64,000 nt of DNA. Source: a virus. Position numbers and translations under genes: made by a program. The notes under the pieces were generated by a model, which did no database searches, had not been told where the DNA came from, and worked only from the letters and a program-made list of their open reading frames with translations. The stretch spans positions 19,559 through 83,558 of the IMG/VR virus record IMGVR_UViG_3300021424_000015; one strand, 5' to 3'. The first letter of the stretch is position 1. Each line of letters opens with the position of its first letter. Of the stretch, positions 11,301-19,215 are shown piece after piece.

Positions 11301-12197
11301 AATAACGAACCTCAAGCATACTCAAAAGGAGCTGGTCAATTAGAGGTTTATTTAAATGGTCAAAAATTAGTTAGAACAATTGACTGGGACGAAGACCCCT
11401 CGACGTCTAATTTTGATTTAGCAGACCAGATAATTATAAATCAAAACTTAGTAGAAGAAGATGTTTTAGTTTTTAGAATAGCATCTACTGGTGGTGTTTA
11501 TTTCTCAAATGTAACAAATTTTACAGATTTACAAGATGCATATGATAATGAAAGATCAATAACAACAATTCCTGGTTTACCTGTTTTAATAGACGGGGGA
11601 TCTGATGTTGCTCTTAAAATAGTTGGAAAAATAGAAATTGGAAACACCGATCCAGGAGAAAACTATAATTTAAATGTAAATGGAACTGCAAAATTTTATA
11701 ATTCAAACGCCGGTGTGTCAATTGAAGACGGCGGTATTAGATTTAACGAAACTGGTTCTTCTCCAAACTCTGTTTTATTAAAAGCATCTGATTCAATGCT
11801 TACTAATGTAACAATAAAACTTCCATCTACATCTGGACTTAATAATCAGATAATATCAACTGATGGACTAGGTTCTCTTGTTTGGATAGATAAAAATCCA
11901 AATATATTAGGACAGATGTCTAGTAATTTAGCATCTGGAACAATAGCAACAATAGATCCATTGGTTTATAGGAGTTTTATAGGACAGGTATCGATATTTA
12001 TATCTTCAGTTAATAAGGCAGAAACTTTTCATTTAGTTGGCTCTAATAATGGAGTATCTTGGAAAATGAGTCAAACAACAGCTGGAGATTCTACTAATAT
12101 AACAATTGCAATTGATAATAGTGGTTCTTTAACTTTTTCTGATCCAGTTTCTCAAGATAAAAATATTAAATTTGACTTATCAACACTGTTGATTTAA
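8331..12197 (+). CDS. Large tail-fibre or baseplate-associated structural protein
   Basis: 1,288 residues. I chose the ATG at 8331 because GGAG lies 7 bases upstream; a TTG six bases earlier is in frame but poorly placed. Almost all of the chain is predicted beta strand, rich in Ser, Thr, Asn and Gly. It carries two HGL-type modules (SNHGLSDGDRIVVSN at about 9810 and ANHGFESNQTIKITS at about 10020) like those in both upstream proteins. The C-terminal 200 residues contain fibre-like text such as GTAKFYNSNAGVSIEDGGIRF, common in phage fibres that trimerise through beta-helices. The N-terminus (LLVGSQQRLDLPDVLAIESYVSSDF) probably attaches it to the baseplate. A 63-base gap with a TGTATAAT box precedes it, so it may have its own promoter. 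No enzymatic motif was recognised. Confidence 0.6.
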   Translation: MAVLSRLLVGSQQRLDLPDVLAIESYVSSDFKNLIKSFVGSSPMILKGFEVIDAPLSINQTNVSIRVAGSVLYNSQSSAGSFFCGLEEGHPLATPLVPDLKNNSTNYVYLTLSSEGYAQDTRAFWDVDLNSGEGGEFNQIVNTQSVLKVDINVSVSTFPDGTIPIAKIVKDGSSIKEIIDCRNMMFRLGSGGVSPDPTNKFSFRSLPSLTYTRDEPPISVAGTSAPSPFFGGDKNIFSLKEWMDVVMTKILELSGTTYWYESSAAISLLNLFDDTVGSSIKSKGQWTHDSSVAGKVTWSEDIIYRKMNDPREIIIRSNATGITLDNDEVMFVQMIRNEKINSFNTSVGFENNKNYINGIQGSFSNLKKGDWVKKNSDNDNLYLRVEEFYTTEDLASGAGESANLARSVKLSSTYQGTTETSVPAVYTRGVYENLDIQKANRSTSTMWLLGGGFYWLANRSDTVQNIQSITPVYLTNVNIKESDGKRAKLEFASNHGLSDGDRIVVSNAAAYNGLYQVEVQSSTVVIIETAITTNLSNITVSWAVVTTKERYSDGQSGGILLESANHGFESNQTIKITSTGTNYDSYNSGYYKINVLSNTQFQIPYDSNTTYVAPTIGIVNQGVASCARINLRTEFGAVKVIQGESIDINEPDSVNILRFIGMDSLSQSSPVYSIPTTDNTLQGFQNFNSESTDSVTRRLSRLTSMMADRVQDRGSITHGRVTFRNETSGSDQIISSNGNLYIEKPGSPKQIIDIPDSFNLSTNQALVASINRESNSTIIPVVETLYDPFLLDENKIILFYRFSDTSVYSWQGVEIKNSSSWTSNDHENAQNKNITVIDKAGVSFTKTTSSSGYFYYNSSSGIITVSINGSSSDNTINVSAINALSQATRTLSNGQCVWLRINRVNSKTFNNINTSSTYQDSDTNGTLYITNKADVPVDEDVFVIYALDNLVLSTLNHTSAVGNIYEEKKIIGIGGLSLGSLIKLPHDSRNNNEPQAYSKGAGQLEVYLNGQKLVRTIDWDEDPSTSNFDLADQIIINQNLVEEDVLVFRIASTGGVYFSNVTNFTDLQDAYDNERSITTIPGLPVLIDGGSDVALKIVGKIEIGNTDPGENYNLNVNGTAKFYNSNAGVSIEDGGIRFNETGSSPNSVLLKASDSMLTNVTIKLPSTSGLNNQIISTDGLGSLVWIDKNPNILGQMSSNLASGTIATIDPLVYRSFIGQVSIFISSVNKAETFHLVGSNNGVSWKMSQTTAGDSTNITIAIDNSGSLTFSDPVSQDKNIKFDLSTLLI

Positions 12198-12209
12198 TGG
12201 AGAAAAGCG

Positions 12210-14018
12210 ATGGCTGATAATTTTATAAATATAAAAAGTGGATTAAACATACCATCGTATCCAGATTTAATTTCATTAAATGCAATTTCAAATCCAAAGC
12301 CAGGTGATTGTGCTTTAGTAAATGGTTTTTTATATATATACAACGACACAGTGTGGAATTCTATTGGAGCTGTTTATTCTGTTAATGAAAAAATTGGAAA
12401 CGTAAATCTTACTACTATAGATATACCAGAAGATCCATCTGGTCTTTACTATACAGATACTAGAGCAAAAACAGCCGCGATTGTTGATTCAACATCTGGA
12501 TCACAAACAGATCAAGCTGCATCTGTTTCTGCTATGAAGAATTATATAAATAGTGAAATTGGTATTGAAACTTCCAATAGAACATTGGCAGATTCTGCTT
12601 TGGTTAGCAAAAGCGGCGATTCTATAACTGGTAATTTAACTTTTTCTAATGGATCTGGCATTGAATCTACTTCTGATAATTCTGAATTAAATATTGGAAC
12701 AACTTCTTATACTCACTCTGTAAATATAGGAACAGGCTCTCATGCTAGTTCTATAAATATAGGAACGGGAACAGGAACATCTACTATAAATATCGGAGCA
12801 GCTGGCGATACTGTAAATATCAATGGAGAGCTTACGTATGTTGGTGTTTCAAATTTAAATGTAACCGATAAAGATATAAATTTAAATGTTGGTGGGCCAG
12901 TTGCCTCTGGTGAAAGTTCTGGTGTTCATGTTGAAGAGGGTGGGATTATAACTGGTTATGTTCATGTTGCAAATTCTAGAAATAGCTGGGAAATAAAATC
13001 TCCAGCTAAAACCGGAACTATTCAAATAACACCTTCTAATAATGCTTTTAATACAGAAATTGTTTCATCTTCAACTTCAAATAGAACAATAACGCTTCCA
13101 GATTTAACGGGCACGATTGCTTTAACGTCTCAATTAAATAATTATATTTTAAATTCTGAAAAAGCAACAGCATCTGGCATTGCTACACTTGGTGTTGATA
13201 GTAAATTAATATTATCTCAATTGCCAAATCTTACAACTGCAAATATACCAGAAGATCCATCTGGTCTTTACTATACAGATGCTAGAGCAAAAACAGCTGC
13301 AGTTGTTAATTCAACCTCTGGAACACAAACAGATCAATCTGCATCTGTTTCTGCTATGAAGAATTATGCAATTTCAATATCTGAAAAAGCAGCAGCATCT
13401 GGCATTGCTACACTTGATATCAATAGCAAATTAACATTATCTCAATTTCCAGATTCAATTGCAAAACCAATAATCGCAGATCCTATTGGCAGTTCTAGTG
13501 GATCTTCGGGCTCTATAAGATTAAAAGAATTAGCTGCTAATGGTAATAATTATGTTTCCTTTAAAGCACCTGATTTAATAAATGCAGATACAGCATGGAC
13601 ACTTCCTTCCCAAGATGGCACAATAGGCCAGGTGCTTGCAACAGATGGTGCAGGAATATTGGAATGGAGAACAAGTGGAACCATTGCATCTACAGATACT
13701 GTAGCAGCAGCTGGTTATGCATTGAATCCATCATCGGTTAATACAAAAACAACATCATATACTCTTACTTCTTTAGATAATGGAAAAGTAATTGTAATGG
13801 ATAGTTCTTCTCCAGTAAATCTAACAATACCATCTGGTTTATCTGTTGGTTTTAATTGTATGATAATACAAACTGGAGCAGGCCAGGTTACACTTGTTGC
13901 AAGCGGTACAACGTTAAATTCTGTAAATGGTTTAAAAATAAGTGTACAACATGGTTCTGTTTCGGTAATGAGTTATGCTTTTAATGTTTTTAATATCTCT
14001 GGAAATGTTACATTTTAA
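12210..14018 (+). CDS. Tail-fibre protein with duplicated cassette
   Basis: 602 residues, starting 12 bases after the previous stop, with GGAGA upstream of the ATG. Short NIGT/SINIGTGTGTSTINIG repeats at about 12720-12820 and a GLKISVQHGSVSVMSYA C-terminus are typical of phage fibre shafts and knobs. A 125-base cassette (12421-12545) recurs at 13243-13367 with few changes. It encodes a PEDPSGLYYTD[TA]RAKTAA block followed by a QTD-ASVSAMKNY helix. The protein probably trimerises and extends from the baseplate together with its neighbours. No chaperone motif or cleavage site was recognised. The family is not certain; the call rests on repeats, composition and position. Confidence 0.6.
   Translation: MADNFINIKSGLNIPSYPDLISLNAISNPKPGDCALVNGFLYIYNDTVWNSIGAVYSVNEKIGNVNLTTIDIPEDPSGLYYTDTRAKTAAIVDSTSGSQTDQAASVSAMKNYINSEIGIETSNRTLADSALVSKSGDSITGNLTFSNGSGIESTSDNSELNIGTTSYTHSVNIGTGSHASSINIGTGTGTSTINIGAAGDTVNINGELTYVGVSNLNVTDKDINLNVGGPVASGESSGVHVEEGGIITGYVHVANSRNSWEIKSPAKTGTIQITPSNNAFNTEIVSSSTSNRTITLPDLTGTIALTSQLNNYILNSEKATASGIATLGVDSKLILSQLPNLTTANIPEDPSGLYYTDARAKTAAVVNSTSGTQTDQSASVSAMKNYAISISEKAAASGIATLDINSKLTLSQFPDSIAKPIIADPIGSSSGSSGSIRLKELAANGNNYVSFKAPDLINADTAWTLPSQDGTIGQVLATDGAGILEWRTSGTIASTDTVAAAGYALNPSSVNTKTTSYTLTSLDNGKVIVMDSSSPVNLTIPSGLSVGFNCMIIQTGAGQVTLVASGTTLNSVNGLKISVQHGSVSVMSYAFNVFNISGNVTF
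12421..12545 (+). repeat. Direct repeat copy 1 inside fibre gene (second copy 13243-13367)
   Basis: The two copies are offset by exactly 822 bases, in frame and without gaps. They share long identical runs, for example the segment encoding PEDPSGLYYTD. The spacing is a multiple of three, so recombination between copies would remove 274 codons without a frameshift. Confidence 0.8.
13243..13367 (+). repeat. Direct repeat copy 2 inside fibre gene
   Basis: Second copy of the 12421-12545 cassette. It differs at scattered positions, some silent (for example gctgca against gccgcg), which shows that the duplication is not brand new. Confidence 0.8.
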
Positions 14019-14035
14019 TATAAAGAGAAAATATT

Positions 14036-16384
14036 ATGTTTTCTATACCAACCATGCACGGATCTTTGAGTAAATTGCTTCAAAAAGATTATAGTAATTT
14101 ATTATTTAATGGAAGTATATATTGCTCGACACAAGACGATCAGCATATTTATCTTGGTGGTGATTTTACAAATATAATTAATACAACACTTACAAAATCA
14201 TATAGAAATGCATTAATTAATAAATTAGATGGATCTTTAGTTAATTCTGTAGTTAGATCATATTTAAATGGAGATGTTAATTCTTACGCCATAGATGGCG
14301 AGTATATGTATATAGGTGGAAGTTTTACTAGTTATAATAATGTAACTAGAAATCGCATAGCTAAAATTAATATCCAAACTGGAATATTAGATTCCGTTTT
14401 TGATCCTGGAGACGGCTTTAGTAATAATGTTTTTTCAATTATTTTAGATGGGAATGATTTATATATATGTGGAAGTTTTAGTAGGTATAATAATATAATG
14501 GCACAAGGTTTGGTTAAAATAAACAAAACAACTGGTGCATATGATAGTTCTTTTAATACATCTACTGGTTTTGATTCTAGTGTTTATTCGATGTTATTAA
14601 ATGGAAATGATTTATATATTGGTGGAGCTTTTAGCAGCTATAAAGGACAAACAAGAAATCGTTTAGTTAAAATTAATAAACTCACAGCAGCAGTTGATCC
14701 TGTTTTTGATATTTCTGGTGGATTTAGTTCTAGTATATATACATTGGCTTTAGATGGCAATAATTTATATGTTGGTGGAGCTTTTAGCAGCTATAAAGGA
14801 CAAACAAGAAATCGTTTAGCTAAAATTAATAAAGACACAGCTATTGAAGTGGATACAGTCGGTACTGGTTTTAGTACTACTAGTGGATTTGATTCCTCTG
14901 TTAATTCATTATTATTAGATGGAAACAATCTATATGCAGGTGGTATGTTTACAGCTTACAAAAATAAAGTAAGAGAAAGAATAGTCAAGATAGATAAAAC
15001 AACAGCCGCAGAAGTAGATGCATCTGGTACTGGTTTTAGTACTACTAGTGGATTTAGTTTTCAAATTAAAACCATGATGGTTGACGGCAATAATCTATAT
15101 GTTGGTGGAGCTTTTAGCAGCTATAAAGGAAACACCAGAGGGCATATAGTTAAAATAAACAAAGACACAGCAGCAGAAGTAGATGCATCTGGTACTGGTT
15201 TTAGTACAACTAGTGGGTTTAATAATGCTGTTTATTCAATGGCAAGCACACCATATGGTTTGTATGTTAGTGGTTCTTTTACCACTTATAAATTAGATAA
15301 TTTTTTTAATCGTTCTCGTATTGTTAAAATAAATAAAAAAACATCATTAATAGATACTGATTTTAATACATCTAGTGGTTTTAATAGTAGCGTTCTTTCA
15401 ATACTTGTAAATGAAAATGATCTATATGTTGGTGGTTCTTTTTCAGGTTATTCGTCAAATGATAGACAATATTTAGCTAAAATAAACAAAATTACAGCAG
15501 CAATTGATCCTGTTTTTGATATTTCTGGTGGATTTAGTTCTAGTATATATACATTGGCTTTAGATGGCAATAATTTATATGTTGGTGGTCAGTTTACTTT
15601 CTACAAAGAAAACGCTAGACAACGAATTGTTAAAATAGATAAAATAACAGCAGCAGAAGTAGATCCCAATGGCACTGGCTTTAGTACTACTAGTGGGTTT
15701 AACAATACAGTAAGATCGATATTGTTAGATGGAAATAATTTATATGCGGGTGGTGTGTTTACAGCTTACAAAAATAAAGTAAGAGGAAGAATAGTCAAGA
15801 TAGATAAAACAACAGCAGCAGAAGTAGATGCATCTGGTACTGGTTTTAGTAAAGGCGGAGACGTTGATCTCTCGTCTCCATTCGATCCAATTGTTTCTTA
15901 TGGTTTTACTGATTATGTTACAAGTTTACTTATAGATGGAAATAATATATATGTTGGCGGCGGTTTTAGCGGATACATGGATGGATTATCAACTATCATA
16001 ACAAGCAATCTTGCAAAAATAAATAAAAACACAGCTATTTTAGAATCTTTTGGTGCTAGTTCAAAATTTAATAATCCAGTTAACTTGATTGCAATAGATG
16101 GTAATAATTTATATATTGGTGGTTTATTTACCTCATATTTATCTAACACTAGACAACGAATTGTTAAAATAGATAAAACAACAGCAGCAGAAGTAGATGC
16201 ATCTGGTACTGGTTTTAGTACAACTAGTGGGTTTAGTGCTCAAGTTTCATCTATTTTATTAGATAATAATTATATTTATATAAGTGGTAGTTTTACTACA
16301 TATAAAAACAATTCAAAAACACATTTTATCGTTCTTGATAAAAATAATATTTCTACTTCATTAAAATATTTTATATTAGGTTAA
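14036..16384 (+). CDS. Beta-propeller (delta-60/DUF5122-type repeat) tail or adhesin protein
   Basis: 782 residues built almost wholly of 50-60 residue repeats. Each has the pattern LDGNNLYVGGxFSxYKxxxRxRxxKINKxTAxxDxxFxxSGFxSxVxSx. The LYVGG-F strand and KI-K-TA strand recur about 14 times. This matches the delta-60/DUF5122 repeat, a beta-propeller family usually found on secreted or surface proteins. Sitting between a fibre gene and a glycine-rich fibre gene, it is most likely a virion adhesin or fibre tip. Several repeats are identical at DNA level (see separate entries), so the gene is evolving by internal recombination. The C-terminus (HFIVLDKNNISTSLKYFILG) stops about three bases before the next ATG. 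The repeat call is firm; the function is inferred from context. Confidence 0.65.
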   Translation: MFSIPTMHGSLSKLLQKDYSNLLFNGSIYCSTQDDQHIYLGGDFTNIINTTLTKSYRNALINKLDGSLVNSVVRSYLNGDVNSYAIDGEYMYIGGSFTSYNNVTRNRIAKINIQTGILDSVFDPGDGFSNNVFSIILDGNDLYICGSFSRYNNIMAQGLVKINKTTGAYDSSFNTSTGFDSSVYSMLLNGNDLYIGGAFSSYKGQTRNRLVKINKLTAAVDPVFDISGGFSSSIYTLALDGNNLYVGGAFSSYKGQTRNRLAKINKDTAIEVDTVGTGFSTTSGFDSSVNSLLLDGNNLYAGGMFTAYKNKVRERIVKIDKTTAAEVDASGTGFSTTSGFSFQIKTMMVDGNNLYVGGAFSSYKGNTRGHIVKINKDTAAEVDASGTGFSTTSGFNNAVYSMASTPYGLYVSGSFTTYKLDNFFNRSRIVKINKKTSLIDTDFNTSSGFNSSVLSILVNENDLYVGGSFSGYSSNDRQYLAKINKITAAIDPVFDISGGFSSSIYTLALDGNNLYVGGQFTFYKENARQRIVKIDKITAAEVDPNGTGFSTTSGFNNTVRSILLDGNNLYAGGVFTAYKNKVRGRIVKIDKTTAAEVDASGTGFSKGGDVDLSSPFDPIVSYGFTDYVTSLLIDGNNIYVGGGFSGYMDGLSTIITSNLAKINKNTAILESFGASSKFNNPVNLIAIDGNNLYIGGLFTSYLSNTRQRIVKIDKTTAAEVDASGTGFSTTSGFSAQVSSILLDNNYIYISGSFTTYKNNSKTHFIVLDKNNISTSLKYFILG
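14694..14778 (+). repeat. Exact 85-bp repeat, copy 1 (copy 2 at 15504-15588)
   Basis: The segment from ttgatcctgtttttgat to gttggtgg is identical base for base to 15504-15588. The offset is 810 bases, a multiple of three. Identity at silent positions indicates recent duplication or gene conversion inside the propeller gene. Confidence 0.85.
15504..15588 (+). repeat. Exact 85-bp repeat, copy 2
   Basis: Identical to 14694-14778. Further long near-identical pairs lie close by, for example about 14940-15040 against about 15750-15850 (the acagcttacaaaaataaag block), keeping nearly the same 810-base register. Confidence 0.85.
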
Positions 16385-16386
16385 AA

Positions 16387-16587
16387 ATGTTAAAAATATT
16401 ATACTCAAGAAGAACATTAATAGCAATTGTATCAATGACTTATTTATTAATATTAGGATTGGTTGTAAAGGCAGATGTTGTTGGAGCAATGGTTATGATT
16501 GCAACATCTTTGGCTCTTGGTAATGCTGCAGAAGGTATTTTTAGTCAAGTTGGTATCAAACAAAAAAATAAGTCCGATATGGAATAA
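16387..16587 (+). CDS. Small membrane protein, holin-like
   Basis: 66 residues. A short basic N-terminus (LKILYSRR) is followed by a hydrophobic stretch (residues ~10-27), the short turn KADVV, and a second hydrophobic stretch (~30-46, VGAMVMIATSLALGNAA). The C-terminus is polar (KQKNKSDME). Two close membrane spans with a charged tail fit small phage holins or membrane proteins of the type often placed between tail and lysis genes. No endolysin is visible next to it, so the lysis role is a guess. It starts 2 bases after the propeller gene stop. The ribosome-binding site is weak (AGG in atattaggttaaaa). Confidence 0.4.
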   Translation: MLKILYSRRTLIAIVSMTYLLILGLVVKADVVGAMVMIATSLALGNAAEGIFSQVGIKQKNKSDME

Positions 16588-16597
16588 ACTATTATTG

Positions 16598-16606
16598 TGA
16601 TATGAT
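16598..16606 (+). promoter_or_regulatory. Candidate promoter, extended -10 TGATATGAT
   Basis: Lies in the 109-base gap before the glycine-rich fibre gene. The context TATTGTGATAT is the same 11 bases as at 31115-31125, which is also just upstream of a gene start, suggesting a shared promoter element. No convincing -35 box was found. Confidence 0.35.
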
Positions 16607-16623
16607 AATAAAGACACACACTT

Positions 16624-16673
16624 GGGGAGTTAACAAGTTGTGATATTAGTGCCATAAGTACTTGTCGTCTCCC
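16624..16673 (+). promoter_or_regulatory. RNA hairpin in leader of glycine-rich fibre gene
   Basis: GGGAG (16625-16629) can pair with CTCCC (16669-16673). Inside that, ACAAGT (16633-16638) pairs with ACTTGT (16660-16665), leaving a symmetric 3x3 internal loop and a 21-base apical loop. No T-run follows, so it is not a simple terminator. It sits about 23 bases upstream of the ATG at 16697 and could shape translation or mRNA stability. Confidence 0.4.
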
Positions 16674-16696
16674 TTTGGTTATAATAAGAGGTTGAG

Positions 16697-19204
16697 ATGA
16701 CTATAAATAATAAATTAGATAATCGCCAATCGAGACAGAGAGCAGCATTAGATCAGGTTAGTAATGAGACAGATCTTCGTCTTGATACTATATTAAATCT
16801 TGTTAATGATGAACTAACTCCACCTCTAAGATTAAGAGCTGATATTCCAGGAACAAGATATGTTTACATAGATTCATATCAAGTACAAACCGCAGATGGA
16901 TCAAGTGGTCATAAAAGAAACAAATCAATACCACCCTTACAAGACAAGATTCCATCTTTCACTGGTGGAAACTTTCAATTGCCAAGCACAAGTGGTGGAA
17001 ATATAACGGGTAGTGTTTTTCCAGTTGGTGTAACTTATACACTAAATATAACATCTGGTTTTTTTAGAAAAATGATTGTATCATTAGACTCTGATGGTAA
17101 GATTGTTCTTTCTTTTGGAACAACGGAGTCTGTGACGGAAAGTTTAGCATCCATTCCGGCATCTGATTCTTCTACCTTTCCAATTGGAATTGTTGTTTTA
17201 AAAAATGAAGGTGGAACAATTAGAAATGTCTCTAGTGAACACATATATCAATTTACTGGAAACACTAATGCAGGCGCAGATGCAAATATAGTTAGAGTTA
17301 ATAAATCAAATCATAATTTTGTAATTGGCGATGTTCTGTATTATAGCGGTTCTCAATATGAGAAAGCATTAGCTACTGTTTCTAACACATCTAATGTTGT
17401 CGGAATGGTTTCTAAAATAGTAGATACTAATAATTTTGAATTAACAACCGATGGAAGGGTTGTTGGAAGCATACTAGCTGAAAATGCAGGAGTTGCATTG
17501 ACTCCGGGTTCAAAATATTTTTTAAGCGATTCTACTGCAGGTAGGGTAACTACAACTGCTCCAACTGTTGTTGGAAGAATGAGGGTAGAGCTAGGTCAGG
17601 CACTTGGTGCAACTTCATTTGCAATATCTCCTAAACTTGGAATCGTTGTTGGAAGTGTTTATGACAGTCCAAATTTAAGAACACAAGTGAACTTAACAGG
17701 TTCTTCGTCTGTTGAATCTACAACTGTTATTCAAAATGTAAGTGGATATGATGGAGGCGAATTAGTTGGATTTGTAACTTTAGACGCCAATACGGATTAT
17801 AAGTTTTATGTACAAGCTCAATTCATTAAAAATAGTTCAAATATTTATGACATGGCTCGTCAAGTAACGGGCGATACTCCTCCACTAGGTTTTTCTATAA
17901 CCATCACACCCGCAGGTGTTATTCAAATAATACTTCCTACAATGGATGGATGGGTAAGTGGAAATATAGTTTATGCATTAAATGCACCCGCAATAGGAAC
18001 AAGTTTTCCTTTAACAGTAAACACCTCTAATATAACAACTAATTATAGAGAAGTAACATCTGCATACTCGTTGACTATTAATGATTATATGGTTGTAGCA
18101 TCCGGAAGCAGTACCTATTCTCTTACTCTTCCCATTATTTCTGGTTCGGGTGTTTCTTATATCATTAAATCAAACATGAATTCTGGTATTGGTTTAACAG
18201 TCAATAGAAGCGGAAGCGATACTTTTGGAGATGGGACCATATCTAAAGCCCTGTCAGCTGGAGAGGTTTTAAAGATAACAAGTAGTTCTAACAAATGGAT
18301 AATTACTGATTTTTCACAAGACATTGCTGCGGTGTCTAGTCCATCTTTAACTGGAGCAAAGATAACTGGATTAACCGCATCCAGAGCTGTTCAGGCGGAT
18401 GCTAGTAAAAATTTAGTAAGTGCACCCTTTGCTCTTCCTGTTGGAGCAGGTTCTCTTTTACAGATTTTATCCTCTGGCGGAGATGGGACTTCTTCTTGGG
18501 TAACTCGTCCAAAAATAAGAACTCAGACTTTCACATCTAATGGAAATTGGACGTGTCCTGCTGGTGTTGATACTGTATTAGTTTTTGGATGCGGAGGAGG
18601 GGGAGGTGGAGGTGGAGCTCAGTCAAGTTCACAAGGTCCACAGGGAGGAGGAGGATCTGGTTTTCAATCATATATTTCCTCTACCATACCGGGTCAGCTC
18701 TACTCGATCATAATAGGGGTGGGGGGAAGTGGAGGTGGATCTAGTGGTTTTAATGCTTCGTCTAATGGAGGTAACGGAGGATCTTCTTCATTTGGGTCTT
18801 CTGTTACTTTTCTAGGAGGAAAAGGTGGACGATATGTATTATGGATTCCAAATGGAACAGCAGGAGGAGGAGATGGCGGTGCTGGTTCTGATTGGGAGCC
18901 TATGTACAATGTAAGTTCATGGAACACTAGGGCTCAAGATGGGCAAAGAGGTTTTAATTCTGAAGGCGGTAGTGGTGGAGCAAATTATTCTTCGGCAAGC
19001 GGTGGCGGCGGCGGTGGCGGCTATACTGGAAGCGGTGGACATGGAGCTTATACCGTTTATACAGGATATCCTAATTATAATTATTTTTACTATCCAGCTA
19101 CCAATGGAACCGGATACGGAAGCGGCGGAGGCGGTGGTGGAACTAATTATTCTACAGGCGGAAATGGCTCCTCTGGAATAGTAATAGTATGTTGGGTTGA
19201 ATAA
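16697..19204 (+). CDS. Tail fibre with glycine-rich tip domain
   Basis: 835 residues with a GAGG ribosome-binding site before the ATG. The N-terminal ~110 residues (LDNRQSRQRAALDQVSNETDLRLDTILNLV, then PPLRLRADIPGT) look like an attachment region. The middle is beta-structured fibre (TFPIGIVVLKNEGGTIRNVS, then several modules). From about 18520 the classic glycine-rich tip begins: RTQTFTSNGNWTCPAGVDTV, then VFGCGGGGGGGG, followed by several GGGGS/GGSGG loops and a final IVIVCWVE strand. This domain is known as a receptor-binding tip in phage fibres. GGA/GGC-rich DNA (18590-19160) makes this stretch repetitive and prone to recombination. The following gene begins 11 bases later behind AAGGAG. 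Confidence 0.7.
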   Translation: MTINNKLDNRQSRQRAALDQVSNETDLRLDTILNLVNDELTPPLRLRADIPGTRYVYIDSYQVQTADGSSGHKRNKSIPPLQDKIPSFTGGNFQLPSTSGGNITGSVFPVGVTYTLNITSGFFRKMIVSLDSDGKIVLSFGTTESVTESLASIPASDSSTFPIGIVVLKNEGGTIRNVSSEHIYQFTGNTNAGADANIVRVNKSNHNFVIGDVLYYSGSQYEKALATVSNTSNVVGMVSKIVDTNNFELTTDGRVVGSILAENAGVALTPGSKYFLSDSTAGRVTTTAPTVVGRMRVELGQALGATSFAISPKLGIVVGSVYDSPNLRTQVNLTGSSSVESTTVIQNVSGYDGGELVGFVTLDANTDYKFYVQAQFIKNSSNIYDMARQVTGDTPPLGFSITITPAGVIQIILPTMDGWVSGNIVYALNAPAIGTSFPLTVNTSNITTNYREVTSAYSLTINDYMVVASGSSTYSLTLPIISGSGVSYIIKSNMNSGIGLTVNRSGSDTFGDGTISKALSAGEVLKITSSSNKWIITDFSQDIAAVSSPSLTGAKITGLTASRAVQADASKNLVSAPFALPVGAGSLLQILSSGGDGTSSWVTRPKIRTQTFTSNGNWTCPAGVDTVLVFGCGGGGGGGGAQSSSQGPQGGGGSGFQSYISSTIPGQLYSIIIGVGGSGGGSSGFNASSNGGNGGSSSFGSSVTFLGGKGGRYVLWIPNGTAGGGDGGAGSDWEPMYNVSSWNTRAQDGQRGFNSEGGSGGANYSSASGGGGGGGYTGSGGHGAYTVYTGYPNYNYFYYPATNGTGYGSGGGGGGTNYSTGGNGSSGIVIVCWVE

Positions 19205-19215
19205 GGAGAAATAAA

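Noticed and set aside
14036-19204. Diversity-generating retroelement at the fibre genes
   Set aside because: The repeats are exact in-frame duplicates, no adenine-specific variation pattern is seen and no reverse transcriptase or template repeat is present in the window.
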